Below, one piece after another: positions 1 to 7,820 of a DNA stretch of 15,280 nucleotides. The stretch covers positions 1 to 15,280 of the forward strand of contig WOFQ01000176.1 in NCBI GenBank assembly GCA_012184525.1, given 5' to 3'. How positions within the stretch are numbered: position 1 is the first letter of the stretch; each line of letters opens with the position of its first letter. The position numbers and the translations under genes are program-made. The notes beneath the pieces were generated by a model that did not search any database, had not been told where the DNA came from, and saw only the letters and a list, made by a program, of their open reading frames with translations. Origin of the DNA: Xenoacremonium recifei. Taxonomy: Eukaryota; Ascomycota; Sordariomycetes; Hypocreales; Nectriaceae.

Positions 1-11
1 TGTTATGATGG

Positions 12-109
12 AGGCATGCGGCATGCCTTTCCTTGCTTACATACACATCTTATTTGCACCGCCGGCGGTGCGGCTAACACGTGATCTTATTTGCACCGCC
101 GGCGGTGCA
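12..109. repeat. Palindrome cluster with two 25-bp direct repeats
   Basis: Three palindromic modules sit side by side. At 12-28 an 8-bp inverted repeat (AGGCATGC / GCATGCCT) surrounds one G. At 56-71 and 93-108 there are two copies of the perfect 16-bp palindrome GCACCGCCGGCGGTGC; the second extends to 18 bp at 92-109. Each copy is the end of an identical 25-bp direct repeat (47-71 and 84-108, beginning ATCTTATTT), separated by 12 bp. The 25-mer matches the reverse complement of 14321-14345, inside the left end of the inverted-repeat element at the other end of the window, at 20 of 25 positions. This is probably a remnant of a related element or a foldback repeat. It may lie in an intron of the neighbouring minus-strand gene. 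Confidence 0.75.
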
Positions 110-134
110 CGTAGTGGTCCCCGTAGGATTGCCA

Positions 135-635
135 TCAGCGCTGTACGCGAATATTGGTCTTCTTCCCAACGTACCTTAGGTTCAAAAGAATGACAATCAT
201 TAGCTCATCTCGCAGGCCTTTTAATTTCTCCTGCAGTGCCTCGACCTTGTCCCTGTTGTACACGGCTCGAACGCTTATTCCAATCTTTCTCCACATGGAG
301 GCCTCGACTTCCCAGGATGGCTTGCTCGGCAGCTTTCCAAGAGCCTTCTTCAGCCTTGCCGAAACTTCCAAACACTCGATGGCAACGGCGGCAACCTCAT
401 GCTCGGATTCAGTGGGGCGCCTCCCCAGACGAACCGGGTCGAGAGAAGCCTTCAAGCGTTGGTTCGAGTCGTGCAGCCTGTCGGTCGTTACTTGGAGCGC
501 CTCAAACTTTGCTGGGCGGCCTTTCTCGTCGATAGAGCAGTAGATCTCAGCAATCTCATACAAGCATTTCCAGCTAAAGTCGACAAACTGTATAACAGAC
601 GCCGCAACCGTGAGTGCGTTTAAGGGGTCCAGCAT
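135..635 (-). CDS. N-terminal exon of a fungal STAND/NLR-like protein (partial)
   Basis: The reading frame opens at ATG 635-633 and runs to a stop at 135, but the coding exon probably ends earlier, at 175. There CTAAG is followed by a good donor, GTACGT, at 174-169, giving 153 codons plus 2 nt; the frame beyond that would be intron. The start MLDPLNALTVAASVIQFVDF, followed by amphipathic helices and an end like LRDELMIVILLNLR, is typical of the N-terminal helical domain that precedes NACHT, NB-ARC, ankyrin or WD repeats in fungal STAND proteins; in such proteins it is thought to act in signalling or non-self recognition. The family call is from memory. The rest of the gene is beyond the left edge or lost: a palindromic repeat occupies the presumed intron and I could not pick an acceptor in 1-168. 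No nucleotide-binding motif is present here. It could be a partial live gene or a truncated one. Confidence 0.6.
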   Translation of the reverse strand: MLDPLNALTVAASVIQFVDFSWKCLYEIAEIYCSIDEKGRPAKFEALQVTTDRLHDSNQRLKASLDPVRLGRRPTESEHEVAAVAIECLEVSARLKKALGKLPSKPSWEVEASMWRKIGISVRAVYNRDKVEALQEKLKGLRDELMIVILLNLRYVGKKTNIRVQR

Positions 636-1043
636 GATGTGTAAAGCGTAGTCTCATAAATGTAACTGGGTTGGGCGGGGTTAATTCAAGATTGGGCATA
701 AAATACCTGTGTCAGAACCCAACAAAGGTCCCACCACGTGACGAGGAACCTCCTCTGCACGTGATCCTGCATGTCAGACAGGGCTGTGACAGAAAGCCAG
801 ATTATTATAATGCACCCTACAGCCAACTCGCGGTGTTGCTGATATATATAAACTCTTTTATTGAAACCAAATAGCCGGTTAAGGATTGAAAGTCTTTAGA
901 ATATCACTCTATCCGTTATGACTTTTTAAATAACCTCGCAAGGAACTTAAATCCTCTTGTTTGACACTCAGCATTCGGTTGTCCTCGCCACACCAGGACT
1001 TTCCATTGCTTCTAATAATTCTATGAAGAATTACAGCTGTGGA
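636..1043. other. Intergenic, no gene recognised
   Basis: This stretch separates the starts and ends of two minus-strand genes. It contains a TATATATAA-like sequence near 842-850 and two CACGTG E-box-like sites near 736-741 and 758-763. I see no convincing coding sequence; the open frames here are short and of random-looking composition. Confidence 0.5.
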
Positions 1044-1358
1044 CTAGTTCTGTACCCATATGCCGCTACCAGAAACTCTAGATGCTGGATCCACAGGCAT
1101 ATTAAGAGGACCTGTAATCTTGGGACCGTTACTGATCATGAATTGAAGATCTTGCGTACCGACCTTGCCGTCAAAGTCGCGGTGAGTAGTCAGTTGCTCG
1201 GTGCTGCTATACTCTAGCGTGGCCTCGTAACTAGTGAATTCCTGGACAGCAGGATCGAGCATGCCGCTGAAGTGGTACTGGATGTCATCAATGATGAAGG
1301 TGCACGTAAATTTGTTGCCGCCAGCAACACCCTTTACAAAGCCGGGTGCAAAAGGCAT
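1044..1358 (-). CDS. Small 104-aa protein of unknown function
   Basis: One coding exon, ATG 1358-1356 to stop 1044. The protein starts MPFAPGFVKGVAGG and is rich in alternating polar and hydrophobic stretches (for example FTCTFIIDDIQYHF and ATLEYSSTEQL), suggesting a small beta-sheet protein. It has no signal peptide, no membrane segment and a single cysteine near residue 19. I do not recognise the family. The start is well supported: the ATG follows immediately after an acceptor (CTTAG) with a CTGAC branch point upstream, and no other ATG lies between this and the TATA-like box at about 1520-1534. The composition and gene-like 5' structure make it more credible than a chance open frame, but function is unknown. 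Confidence 0.6.
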   Translation of the reverse strand: MPFAPGFVKGVAGGNKFTCTFIIDDIQYHFSGMLDPAVQEFTSYEATLEYSSTEQLTTHRDFDGKVGTQDLQFMISNGPKITGPLNMPVDPASRVSGSGIWVQN

Positions 1359-1413
1359 CTAAGCGAGTATTTTGTCAGTCCTCGATAATGATAATATATT
1401 CTGTATTGAATAC
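1359..1413 (-). other. 5'-UTR intron of the 104-aa gene
   Basis: Read on the minus strand, AAG|GTATTC opens at 1413 and CTTAG closes at 1359, giving a 55-bp intron with a CTGAC branch point about 20 nt before the acceptor. The acceptor abuts the start codon. The upstream leader (about 1414-1515) holds no ATG, so the intron is in the leader, not in coding sequence. Confidence 0.55.
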
Positions 1414-1517
1414 CTTGATAAAATATCCCAGCGGAATGCGTCCGTGTGCTGAAGGAAATTACTTTCCGGAGAACGGAGAGTGAATGAGATCGGAAAATCT
1501 GGAATGAAAGAGAGGCC

Positions 1518-1536
1518 TAACCTTAATATATATACG
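1518..1536 (-). promoter_or_regulatory. TATA-like box upstream of the 104-aa gene
   Basis: The minus strand reads CGTATATATATTAAGG, about 165 bp upstream of the start codon and about 110 bp upstream of the leader intron. It is the strongest TATA-like element near this gene. Role inferred from position only. Confidence 0.4.
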
Positions 1537-1539
1537 TTT

Positions 1540-2489
1540 GGATCGACTTGAACTCATGAAAATCAATCATTCGTAAGTATGCCGTTCTTATGAAAAGCGG
1601 ACCTTGAAAGTAAATCACAGGCCATTATTAAATAGTTGGTATACAATACAAACACAGACTCACACATCATTAGAGTCTGGTTGGAGGATTGTGGCCCGAG
1701 AGCGGCACCAATAAGATCTGAATGTTCTACTTCAGCTCTCTATTAACGAAGATCATATCTACTTTCGGCTATTATAAAACTTACTATACACTGAAAGACC
1801 CGTAATTCTAAGTCCGGGCCGAATAATACCTGTATGTAGACTAAATTGCGGTTTTGATGGTCTGGCGGTGTGGTTTCAGCTGAATCCTGATTGCTAATCG
1901 CTTCTCTTCTAAGCTTTACCGGCAATTAGATGCGCGCAGAGTGAGCATTTCGGCATTAATACCCGAGGACGCCTTCTTACCGGATTGATAACCCAAAGAC
2001 CCACAGCTGATCTGCCGCAGTGGCCAATTCAGGGCTTTCTGGGAGGCTCCGCTCGTGCTGTCATGCCACCGTGCCTGCCGAGTTTCTCAGTTTTCTGTCG
2101 TGAATGGAGGTTACCTTCTTAGCAGAAACACCAGAAAAAGCCAATGCCCAATAAGTGAGATGCTTTGATATCCAATCCGATATGTGCTGTGTTACTACAT
2201 GGCACAAGGGAAGAGACGCCTTTTAATCCATATCCGCTTTAGCCTCAAGATTTTTGATGTAACATGACCCCCAACATAGGAGAGTAATCTCCCATAATCC
2301 TAACCCCCCTGCACGGTCTGATGATATAGGTGATGCCTTCAGAGATTGTGCATCATAATATTGTAAAAGAGTTTTCAATATTCTAGACTAAACCAGAGTA
2401 ACTTATACTAAAGCCAGCCTTAATATTCCGAAAGTAAATTAACGAGTTCTCCCATTCTCTTTGGCCCCTATATATCCATCACTTGCATA
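1540..2489. other. Intergenic, AT-rich, no gene recognised
   Basis: Nearly 1 kb of AT-rich sequence between the 104-aa gene's promoter and the 3' end of the cysteine-rich peptide gene. Open frames on both strands are under about 60 codons, often lack ATG, and have no recognisable motif. A short more GC-rich patch near 1960-2100 might be decayed coding sequence but I could not read any family in it. Confidence 0.5.
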
Positions 2490-2823
2490 TCAAGATGAAC
2501 AGAACTCTGCGCACCATTCCGGACAGTCGGCGAAACATTCATTCAGACATAACTGTTGATTAATGGGGCTTGAGATATCAATACATTGCGTGGGGCAAAT
2601 CGAATCCTCATATTCCAGGATACAAGCATTATATCCTCCTCCCGGGCAAGTAACCCGCGCAACAATATCTCCAGATGAAGAAGGCAGAGCAAGCGCCATC
2701 ATGGAGGAAGAGAGGAGGCTCGATACCGTGATCTATAGGTTTATGTCAGCTAAGTGTATATTTAACTGGCTGTTTTGCTGCAGTATACTTTAGGAAGCAT
2801 CAGCTCACCTTGGATAAAAGCAT
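2490..2823 (-). CDS. Secreted cysteine-rich peptide, 85 aa, CX3C pattern
   Basis: Two exons on the minus strand: 2823-2809 (MLLSK) and 2732-2490, joined in phase 0 across a 76-bp intron with donor GTGAGC, a GCTGAC branch point and acceptor CTATAG. The 5-residue first exon completes a signal peptide: residues 1-22 are MLLSK plus a hydrophobic/serine run ending ALALP. The mature part has nine cysteines at 34, 42, 51, 55, 67, 71, 75, 79 and 83. The pattern is C-x7-C-x8-C-x3-C-x11-C-x3-C, then three more cysteines each four residues apart. CX3C-x11-CX3C resembles the spacing of alpha-hairpinin helical hairpins. Size, secretion and cysteine content fit a fungal small secreted protein (effector-like or antimicrobial); the actual activity is unknown. 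No Kex2-type site is obvious. Confidence 0.65.
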
Positions 2824-2921
2824 AATGACCGGATTTCAGGGTTGTTATCTCAATATTCGTAAGGTGTGTAGAAAAGTTTAATGCTGCTAAGATGAACCGA
2901 ACTTGCTGGGAAGCGGTGCTC

Positions 2922-2937
2922 CTTTTATATTTTATAG
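2922..2937 (-). promoter_or_regulatory. TATA box of the cysteine-rich peptide gene
   Basis: The minus strand reads TATAAAATATAAAAGG about 100 bp upstream of the ATG at 2823, the right distance for a fungal core promoter. This supports transcription of the short two-exon gene. Confidence 0.5.
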
Positions 2938-3329
2938 ATCCTTCCTCGTGGTATGATCAAGGCTAACTAGTGAAGGTCATTCACTGAAATCCGTTTCGCA
3001 GTTTCTAAGTTAGTAATGATCTATGGGGCACATTAATTACAAGAATAATGACACTAGACTGCGATCGGAAAACGCTTTGCTATCAGTTAAAGATCCACGT
3101 AACATTGATCCACTTGGGATATCAAAGGCATGGGGATGCTTATCCGAGAGATCCGTCAGCGGTTCTGGGAAATAGTATTGAAAGACGGAATATACTTGGT
3201 AATCTAGCTTCGTAAAATTTGAATTAGGATACAGATGTTATATATATAATTATGAGTAATAAGGTCATTAAAGACCAGAGGTTGCAAATATCACTTTTAG
3301 CTTTGCGTAAACTTTGTCGGTTGCGCCAC
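2938..3329. other. Intergenic, no gene recognised
   Basis: AT-rich spacer with many stops in all frames. The last part (about 3290-3329) may belong to the decayed beta-propeller sequence that follows, but reading it as protein is not convincing. Confidence 0.45.
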
Positions 3330-3897
3330 AGTATCGGTGCCGACAGGTCACATTTAACACCTCGCCGACAATAACATCAGCAATTATGGCTTTCCATCCT
3401 TCCCCCACGACAGCTCTGAGGTCCTTTCCGTACATGGCTTGGAACTGCCACAAATCGTACCACCCTTAGCACCACAGGGCTAGCCATTGTTAACGTTACT
3501 ACAAGACAGGTGACACAGCTGATAACTGGGTGGAATAATCCTATCTACCCGCCTTCTCACCGGATGGTAGTAAGATCCTGTAATGCGTTGCACTAATTTG
3601 GCAAATATCGGAGATAATTACGATCTCTTCACCATAAAGACAGACCACACAGAGCTTGCCCAGGTTACATAATCAGTGGCTGCTGATGCTCATGCCGTGT
3701 GGACTGACGATAGCCGCTTCGCGTATAGCACTGCTATGTTTAATTTTCAGGAGGAGGCACCCCTCCATGACGATTTTATGCAGCTGTACGCGATTAACAT
3801 GATGATGAATGCTGAAGACAGTAATAAGAAGCCATTTACTAATAGGTTATGCTATGCCAATATTTGCCCGGGGCTATACGTTAACATCCGCCTCTGA
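3330..3897 (+). pseudogene. TolB/DPP-like beta-propeller pseudogene
   Basis: Pieces of a TolB-type (WD40-like, PD40) beta-propeller protein are readable on the plus strand in shifting frames. At 3364-3425 (frame 1): NNISNYGFPSFPHDSSEV, resembling a YPSFSPDGSEV blade. At 3426-3541 (frame 3): FRTWLG, then AIVNVTTRQVTQLITGWNNP. At 3542-3580 (frame 2): YLPAFSPDGSKIL, ending in TAA. At 3601-3897 (frame 1): NIGDNYDLFTIKTDHTELAQVT, an in-frame TAA at 3670-3672, then DAHAVWTDDSRFAYSTAMFN and a tail containing MNAEDSNKKPFTN. The SPDGSKI and VWTDD motifs and the order of blades agree with the family. At least three frame changes and two stops rule out an intact gene; introns of normal size would not repair them. 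The 5' half of a normal propeller is missing. Family call from memory. Confidence 0.65.
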
Positions 3898-4184
3898 CTT
3901 ATAGGAAGAATCTATCATTAAAGTGCAACCTCGTCGCTGTTCATTTATATTGCTGAATTACTAAATCTAGAGTTACTTTCTATTTATCTATCGACATATA
4001 ACTCCACATTCGATATATTTAAGTGTTTGCTTGATATGGGTCGTGATAACTAGGTCCCGCGGGCCGAAAACACTCAATTGTCCCGGCTGATCATTGAGTT
4101 AAAATGAGCCAGTACTTTCGCAACGGGAATCCTGTCTCTTATTAAGAAAAGCTAAAGCTTACTACGAAGGGTTCAGCCACCAAT
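3898..4184. other. Spacer and likely promoter of the AveC-like gene
   Basis: AT-rich spacer between two decayed genes. A TATATTTAA element at about 4013-4021, roughly 165 bp ahead of the ATG at 4185, is the best candidate core promoter. The start context CCAATATG has A at -3. No coding sequence seen. Confidence 0.4.
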
Positions 4185-5276
4185 ATGAGTTTAACAAACG
4201 GGCAACCTACTAAGGCTCATGAGTTCAATGAACACAAAGCACACACCTCCTCACACACACCATATTCAGCTTCTTTCCGTTCTAGCGGGAGTGCACAGTT
4301 TTGATCTTTGATTGGACTAGCTCAGGTCGCCCTTTTTACCAATAACTGGGCCAGATGGGTCAGATCGGAAGATTTCGTGAGGCCAAATCCGGGTCCCGAT
4401 CCATATCCCTACATCTATGTGCTCCGTGGCACCGAACTACTCAGCTGTATCATCTTCTTCGTCCTTGGAACCATTACAGTGGTTCGGCCATGGATTCGGA
4501 ACGGCTCTCCTAGTCTAGATGGGAAACTATTTATCGGCGGAGTTTTCGCGTCAACTCTAGACATTATGTTCGCCACTTACAATCCCACCTGGGCGATGAA
4601 CGCATACGGCGTTTCGTACGGGTCCTGGTCGAATGTCATACCCGGGTTCCCGGCTCCTGGAGCTAATAAGATCCCCTGGGGATTGCTTTGGTGCCTGCCG
4701 GCATACATATGGCTCGGTGTTGGGGCAGCCATTTTCGGATGTGGCATCCTTGATCGGCTGAGATCCACGTTTCCTTCTATGAGCACCGCAAGCATGTACG
4801 TGTTCGTACAAGCAGTTTATATGATTATTTTTACTTGCTTAGCAACATTCTGGAACCGGACACAGGTGTATACCTATGTCTCCATGCCCAGAGGCCTGAC
4901 TTTGTGGTATGGAGAAACTCACCAACTCCCCATGTACGAACCTTTTCTCATCGGCATGTACTGCTGGGGCTACACCTGGCTACGTGACACCAGAGATGCT
5001 AATGGCCGATGTGCCATTGATCGTAATCTCGAAGTCCACAAAAGTGGCGGCAACTTCTTCAATGAACTGGTTTCGATGCTTGCAATTATCGGCTGGGCGG
5101 CAGCAACTACTGTCGTCGCTTACATGATGCCGTTTTCATGGCTGGCCATGTCAGGAGATAGTGTACCCGAGCTGCCGTCCTTTCTTCAATCGGGCATTTA
5201 CTGCGGCCAGCCGAGCGGACCCCTTTGCCCCGGTCAATACTTGAAGAAATTAAGGATGGAGGAAATGCTCTCATAA
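4185..5276 (+). pseudogene. AveC-like spirocyclase-family membrane protein with in-frame TGA
   Basis: ATG 4185 opens 39 hydrophilic codons (MSLTNGQPTKAHEF... GSAQF), then TGA at 4302-4304, then 323 further codons in the same frame to TAA at 5274-5276. The downstream part reads as an intact polytopic membrane protein with six or seven hydrophobic segments. Its features match AveC-like spirocyclases as I remember them: NNWARW after the first segment, a GSW..IPG loop, a QLPMYEPFLIGMYCWG stretch (cf. YPIYE), RDTRDANGRCAIDR, PFSWLAMSGDSVPE, then SGIYCGQPSGPLCPG. AveC itself acts in spiroketal formation in avermectin biosynthesis; the substrate of this protein is unknown. The family's usual N-terminus has, from memory, a tryptophan at about the position of the TGA, so TGG to TGA is the simplest explanation. 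I found no good intron that would remove the stop and keep the first membrane segment. It could be a pseudogene, a readthrough gene, a strain-specific null or a sequencing error. Confidence 0.65.
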
Positions 5277-6089
5277 GGCGAACTCGCGAAAGCATTCTGG
5301 CTGATTAGCCACCAACTCCGCTGCGCCGGTGTTGCGTAAAGTTAGCAAGTTTCAAATTGTGGCTCTTTTTCAATTTCCTGTGCTTCGGCTTGATGACCAC
5401 TTTTTATATTATCACCGCGCTGTCATTTAATGGAACCTACACTCAAATGGTACTCTCCTCATTGAACTCGTCGGCAGGGACGGGGTGCCGTTATCCGTGC
5501 GATTGTCGTTGTGGTCCAAGGTCGGACTTAAGCCTCCCTTTCATGCTCCGTGGCTTTAGAACCAGATATGTTTGCATTCGCTAGGGGTAAGAACACATAG
5601 TTGCAAAAGATCAGACGCCGACTTCACATAAAACCACGCAACGAGGTATCGTCATAGCGGGGTCAAAATGTGACTTCAGGGGTCCAAAGACAGAATCCTC
5701 TATTATCCAAAGCTTCTGGGAATAGACCAAGATCAGTTATGGAGATACCACTGGTGAATCTGCTTAAATCATGATACTATAATACAACTCCAGAACCGCT
5801 CAGCCTTTCTATTCAGAATGATTTATGTTACTTTACTTGGGGAAATAATGGTAGTAGATGTTCAAGCAAGGCAAGTCTCAATTATCACACTAGATTATTG
5901 CTCCTACTTTAGCAAGAGCGTGACCTGTCGACACCACTCAACAATGACAACTTCCTATCTACCCTGGGATGGAACAATACGCGGTGATATATGCAGTAAC
6001 GGGTCAGTGGACTATCAAGAAAATTAAGAACTGATATTAAAAATTATTGAATAATCCAGATTAAAGGCTAATAAGGGGGACCAACTGAG
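5277..6089. other. Intergenic; possible decayed membrane-protein fragment
   Basis: Just after the AveC-like frame, at about 5336-5584 on the plus strand, a different frame reads VKLASFKLWLFFNFLCFG, then a hydrophobic FYIITALSFNGTY stretch, and stays open to 5584. It has no ATG near its start and no family I recognise. It may be a lost C-terminal extension of the AveC-like protein or an unrelated fragment. From 5585 to 6089 I see nothing; the open frame at 5818-6027 has random-looking composition. Confidence 0.35.
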
Positions 6090-6098
6090 TATATAATA
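6090..6098 (+). promoter_or_regulatory. TATA-like box upstream of the FAH-family gene
   Basis: TATATAATA lies about 260 bp upstream of the FAH-family start codon at 6355. If used, it implies a leader of roughly 200-230 nt. Position and sequence are the only support. Confidence 0.35.
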
Positions 6099-6308
6099 GT
6101 TTGTGCAGGTCCTGGCTTAGATACTTCAAAGGTTACTTTCTTTCAGTCAGCAAGACTGGAGGATTGACTAATAGAGCTGACAAAGTAGTGGATACTTGTC
6201 CCAATGCGGCCGGAGGCATCTTTCCCTTCCTCCGCCGGAACCTACGGCCTTTTACTCCGAACGACGCAAAACAGTAAATACGCAGGGACTGCTTTTAATA
6301 AGTTTACG

Positions 6309-6365
6309 ATGCAGTTTCATCTTTCATGGGCAATGCTTTCTAGTGGACAGCAAGATGAAACATAA
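6309..6365 (+). promoter_or_regulatory. Upstream ORF overlapping the FAH-family start
   Basis: An 18-codon ATG-initiated frame (MQFHLSWAML...) starts 46 nt before the main ATG and ends at TAA 6363-6365, overlapping the main start in another frame. If it is in the mature leader it would be expected to lower translation of the main frame. It disappears if a leader intron removes it. Confidence 0.3.
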
Positions 6366-7244
6366 CTTCAAACGTCTTGTGCGCTTCAAAGACCCCGATG
6401 GTCATGTCGTCTTCGGAGAAGCCACGTCACATGACCACTTAGTGGGCCAAGAAGTTCCTGTATATCGTGGCGTTGATCCATGGGACCTACAGGTCGCAGG
6501 AACAACTGCAGAGATTTCTGAAGTCAGTGAAAGAGTAAGAAAAATCACCGGCTCACTTACTCATTTTTGTTTCAGGTCTTATGCCCGTTGCCTAAAGCTC
6601 CCATACTCTACGGCGTTGGTCTCAACTACAAGAAACACATTTCCGAAGCCGGGTTTCCCACCCCGAAGCATCCCACCATCTTCACCAAACCTCCAGATGC
6701 CTTGAACGGTCCTTTCAATGATGTGGAGATCCATCAAGACTGCTTGAACATGGACTATGAAGGAGAACTAGGAGTTATTATTGGCGAAGACTGCAAGAAT
6801 GTAGTCACCAGTTCCGATGCACTTGGATATGTGCTGGGATACACTGTGGCCAACGACGTGAGTAGCCGCTACTGGCAAATGCCTGAAATAAGTGGACAGC
6901 AGCATGGATATGCCAAAAGCTTTGATGGTTTCGCGCCAATTGGTCCCATCATTGTCTCGCCTGAAGCAGTTGGCGATGTCAATTGCCTCACTTTGGTAAT
7001 CCAAGTTAATGGTGAAGAGCGGCAGCGAGCAGACTTGAGTGATCTTCTATTTAATGTTGGGGAAATCATTGTCCACCTGAGTCGCGGTACGACACTTCGC
7101 GCTGGAACAGTGATCCTGACAGGGACCCCGGGAGGAGTTGGCGCGTTCATGGCTCCTCCTGCTTGGGTAAGGGCTGGGGACATTGTTGAAATTAGCATTT
7201 CCGGTATTGGAACTATTTCGAACCGTTATGTCTCTACAGAATAG
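6355..7244 (+). CDS. Fumarylacetoacetate hydrolase family protein, 278 aa
   Basis: Two exons, 6355-6522 and 6576-7244, with a 53-bp phase-0 intron (donor GTCAGT, acceptor TTTCAG). The splice joins AEISE to VLCPLP, matching the family's usual run into PI..GVGLNYKKH. The C-terminal FAH domain covers about residues 65-275. The metal-ligand signature is present: E118 and E120 in DYEGEL, D150 in NDVSS, then a KSFDGFAPIGP loop and the family's TGTPGGVG turn. Length is normal for FAHD1/FAHD2-type proteins, which are metal-dependent C-C hydrolases or oxo-acid decarboxylases. No targeting signal is obvious, so the cytosol is likely. The usual SARDWQ reads SSRYWQ here, a change beside the metal ligand that could alter substrate. 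It lies upstream of, and parallel to, an acyl-CoA dehydrogenase, hinting at shared carboxylate metabolism. The exact substrate cannot be read from sequence. A second in-frame donor (GTAAGA at 6535) would add four residues but leaves a 41-bp intron. Confidence 0.9.
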
Positions 7245-7820
7245 ATGTGATTAATAGTACTCCAAACATCGTCGACCGAATTGCTAATAATTATGACCCA
7301 CGATATTTACTATTGCAATCCCTTGTCCACGCATCGACCTCTAATAATATTCCGGCGACAATGAACGAAGAGAAAGAAGAACTCTAGCGAGATTAGATTC
7401 GACATGGCAAGGACACCGAAATTTCAGTTAGATTAGTTCAGATCCGCCCTTCATGTAGACTCGTAGCCGGGCCATATGCTGTCGGCCCAGAGCCGGAAAA
7501 CCTGGCAGAGAGCGGCGACTTTCCATGGCTAAGCCATTGCCTCCCTGAAGGAATTTCAGATTTCCAAAAACCAAATACGTGAATCCGTTCTGATTCTGCT
7601 GTCACTTCTTTGCTTTTCAAGATGAACTCCAATCAGAAGCCGACTAGCACAATTCGGGAAATGCCGAGATGCCGAGGCAGTTGGTCATGTCGGGCGCGAA
7701 TAACTCCCCGCAAGTAAGCTCACGTCTTTCTATAAATATGATCATTCACCATTCTATCTCTAACCAAGTGCCCTCAATACTATTGTTGTGCTTGGTTGTA
7801 TTCTCACTTCTTGCTTCGCT
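7245..7820. other. Intergenic region between FAH-family and dehydrogenase genes
   Basis: This holds the 3' end of the FAH-family transcript and the promoter of the dehydrogenase gene. TATAAATA at 7731-7738 lies 90 bp before the dehydrogenase ATG and is a good core-promoter candidate. No additional gene is supported; the minus-strand open frame at 7438-7632 has no ATG and no recognisable motif. Confidence 0.5.

Noticed and set aside
154..543. Plus-strand 129-codon open frame
   Set aside because: It is antisense to the STAND-type exon, whose protein is clearly family-like; the plus-strand translation is not.
2563..2793. Plus-strand 76-codon open frame
   Set aside because: Antisense to the cysteine-rich peptide gene, which has a signal peptide, a consistent intron and a TATA box.
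3268..3453. Minus-strand 61-codon open frame
   Set aside because: It opens on TTG, has no promoter, and is antisense to the readable TolB-like blocks on the plus strand, which explain the sequence better.
4200..4323. Intron that would remove the TGA from the AveC-like gene
   Set aside because: Possible donors (for example GTTCAA near 4212) are weak, and the acceptors after the TGA (GACTAG, CTCAG) would delete part of the first membrane segment.
5818..6027. Plus-strand ATG-initiated 69-codon open frame
   Set aside because: No recognisable motif, random-looking composition, no promoter or homologue that I recall.
6535..6575. Alternative FAH-family intron using donor GTAAGA
   Set aside because: In frame but only 41 bp, and it inserts VSER before VLCPLP where the family runs straight on; the 53-bp intron from 6523 fits better.
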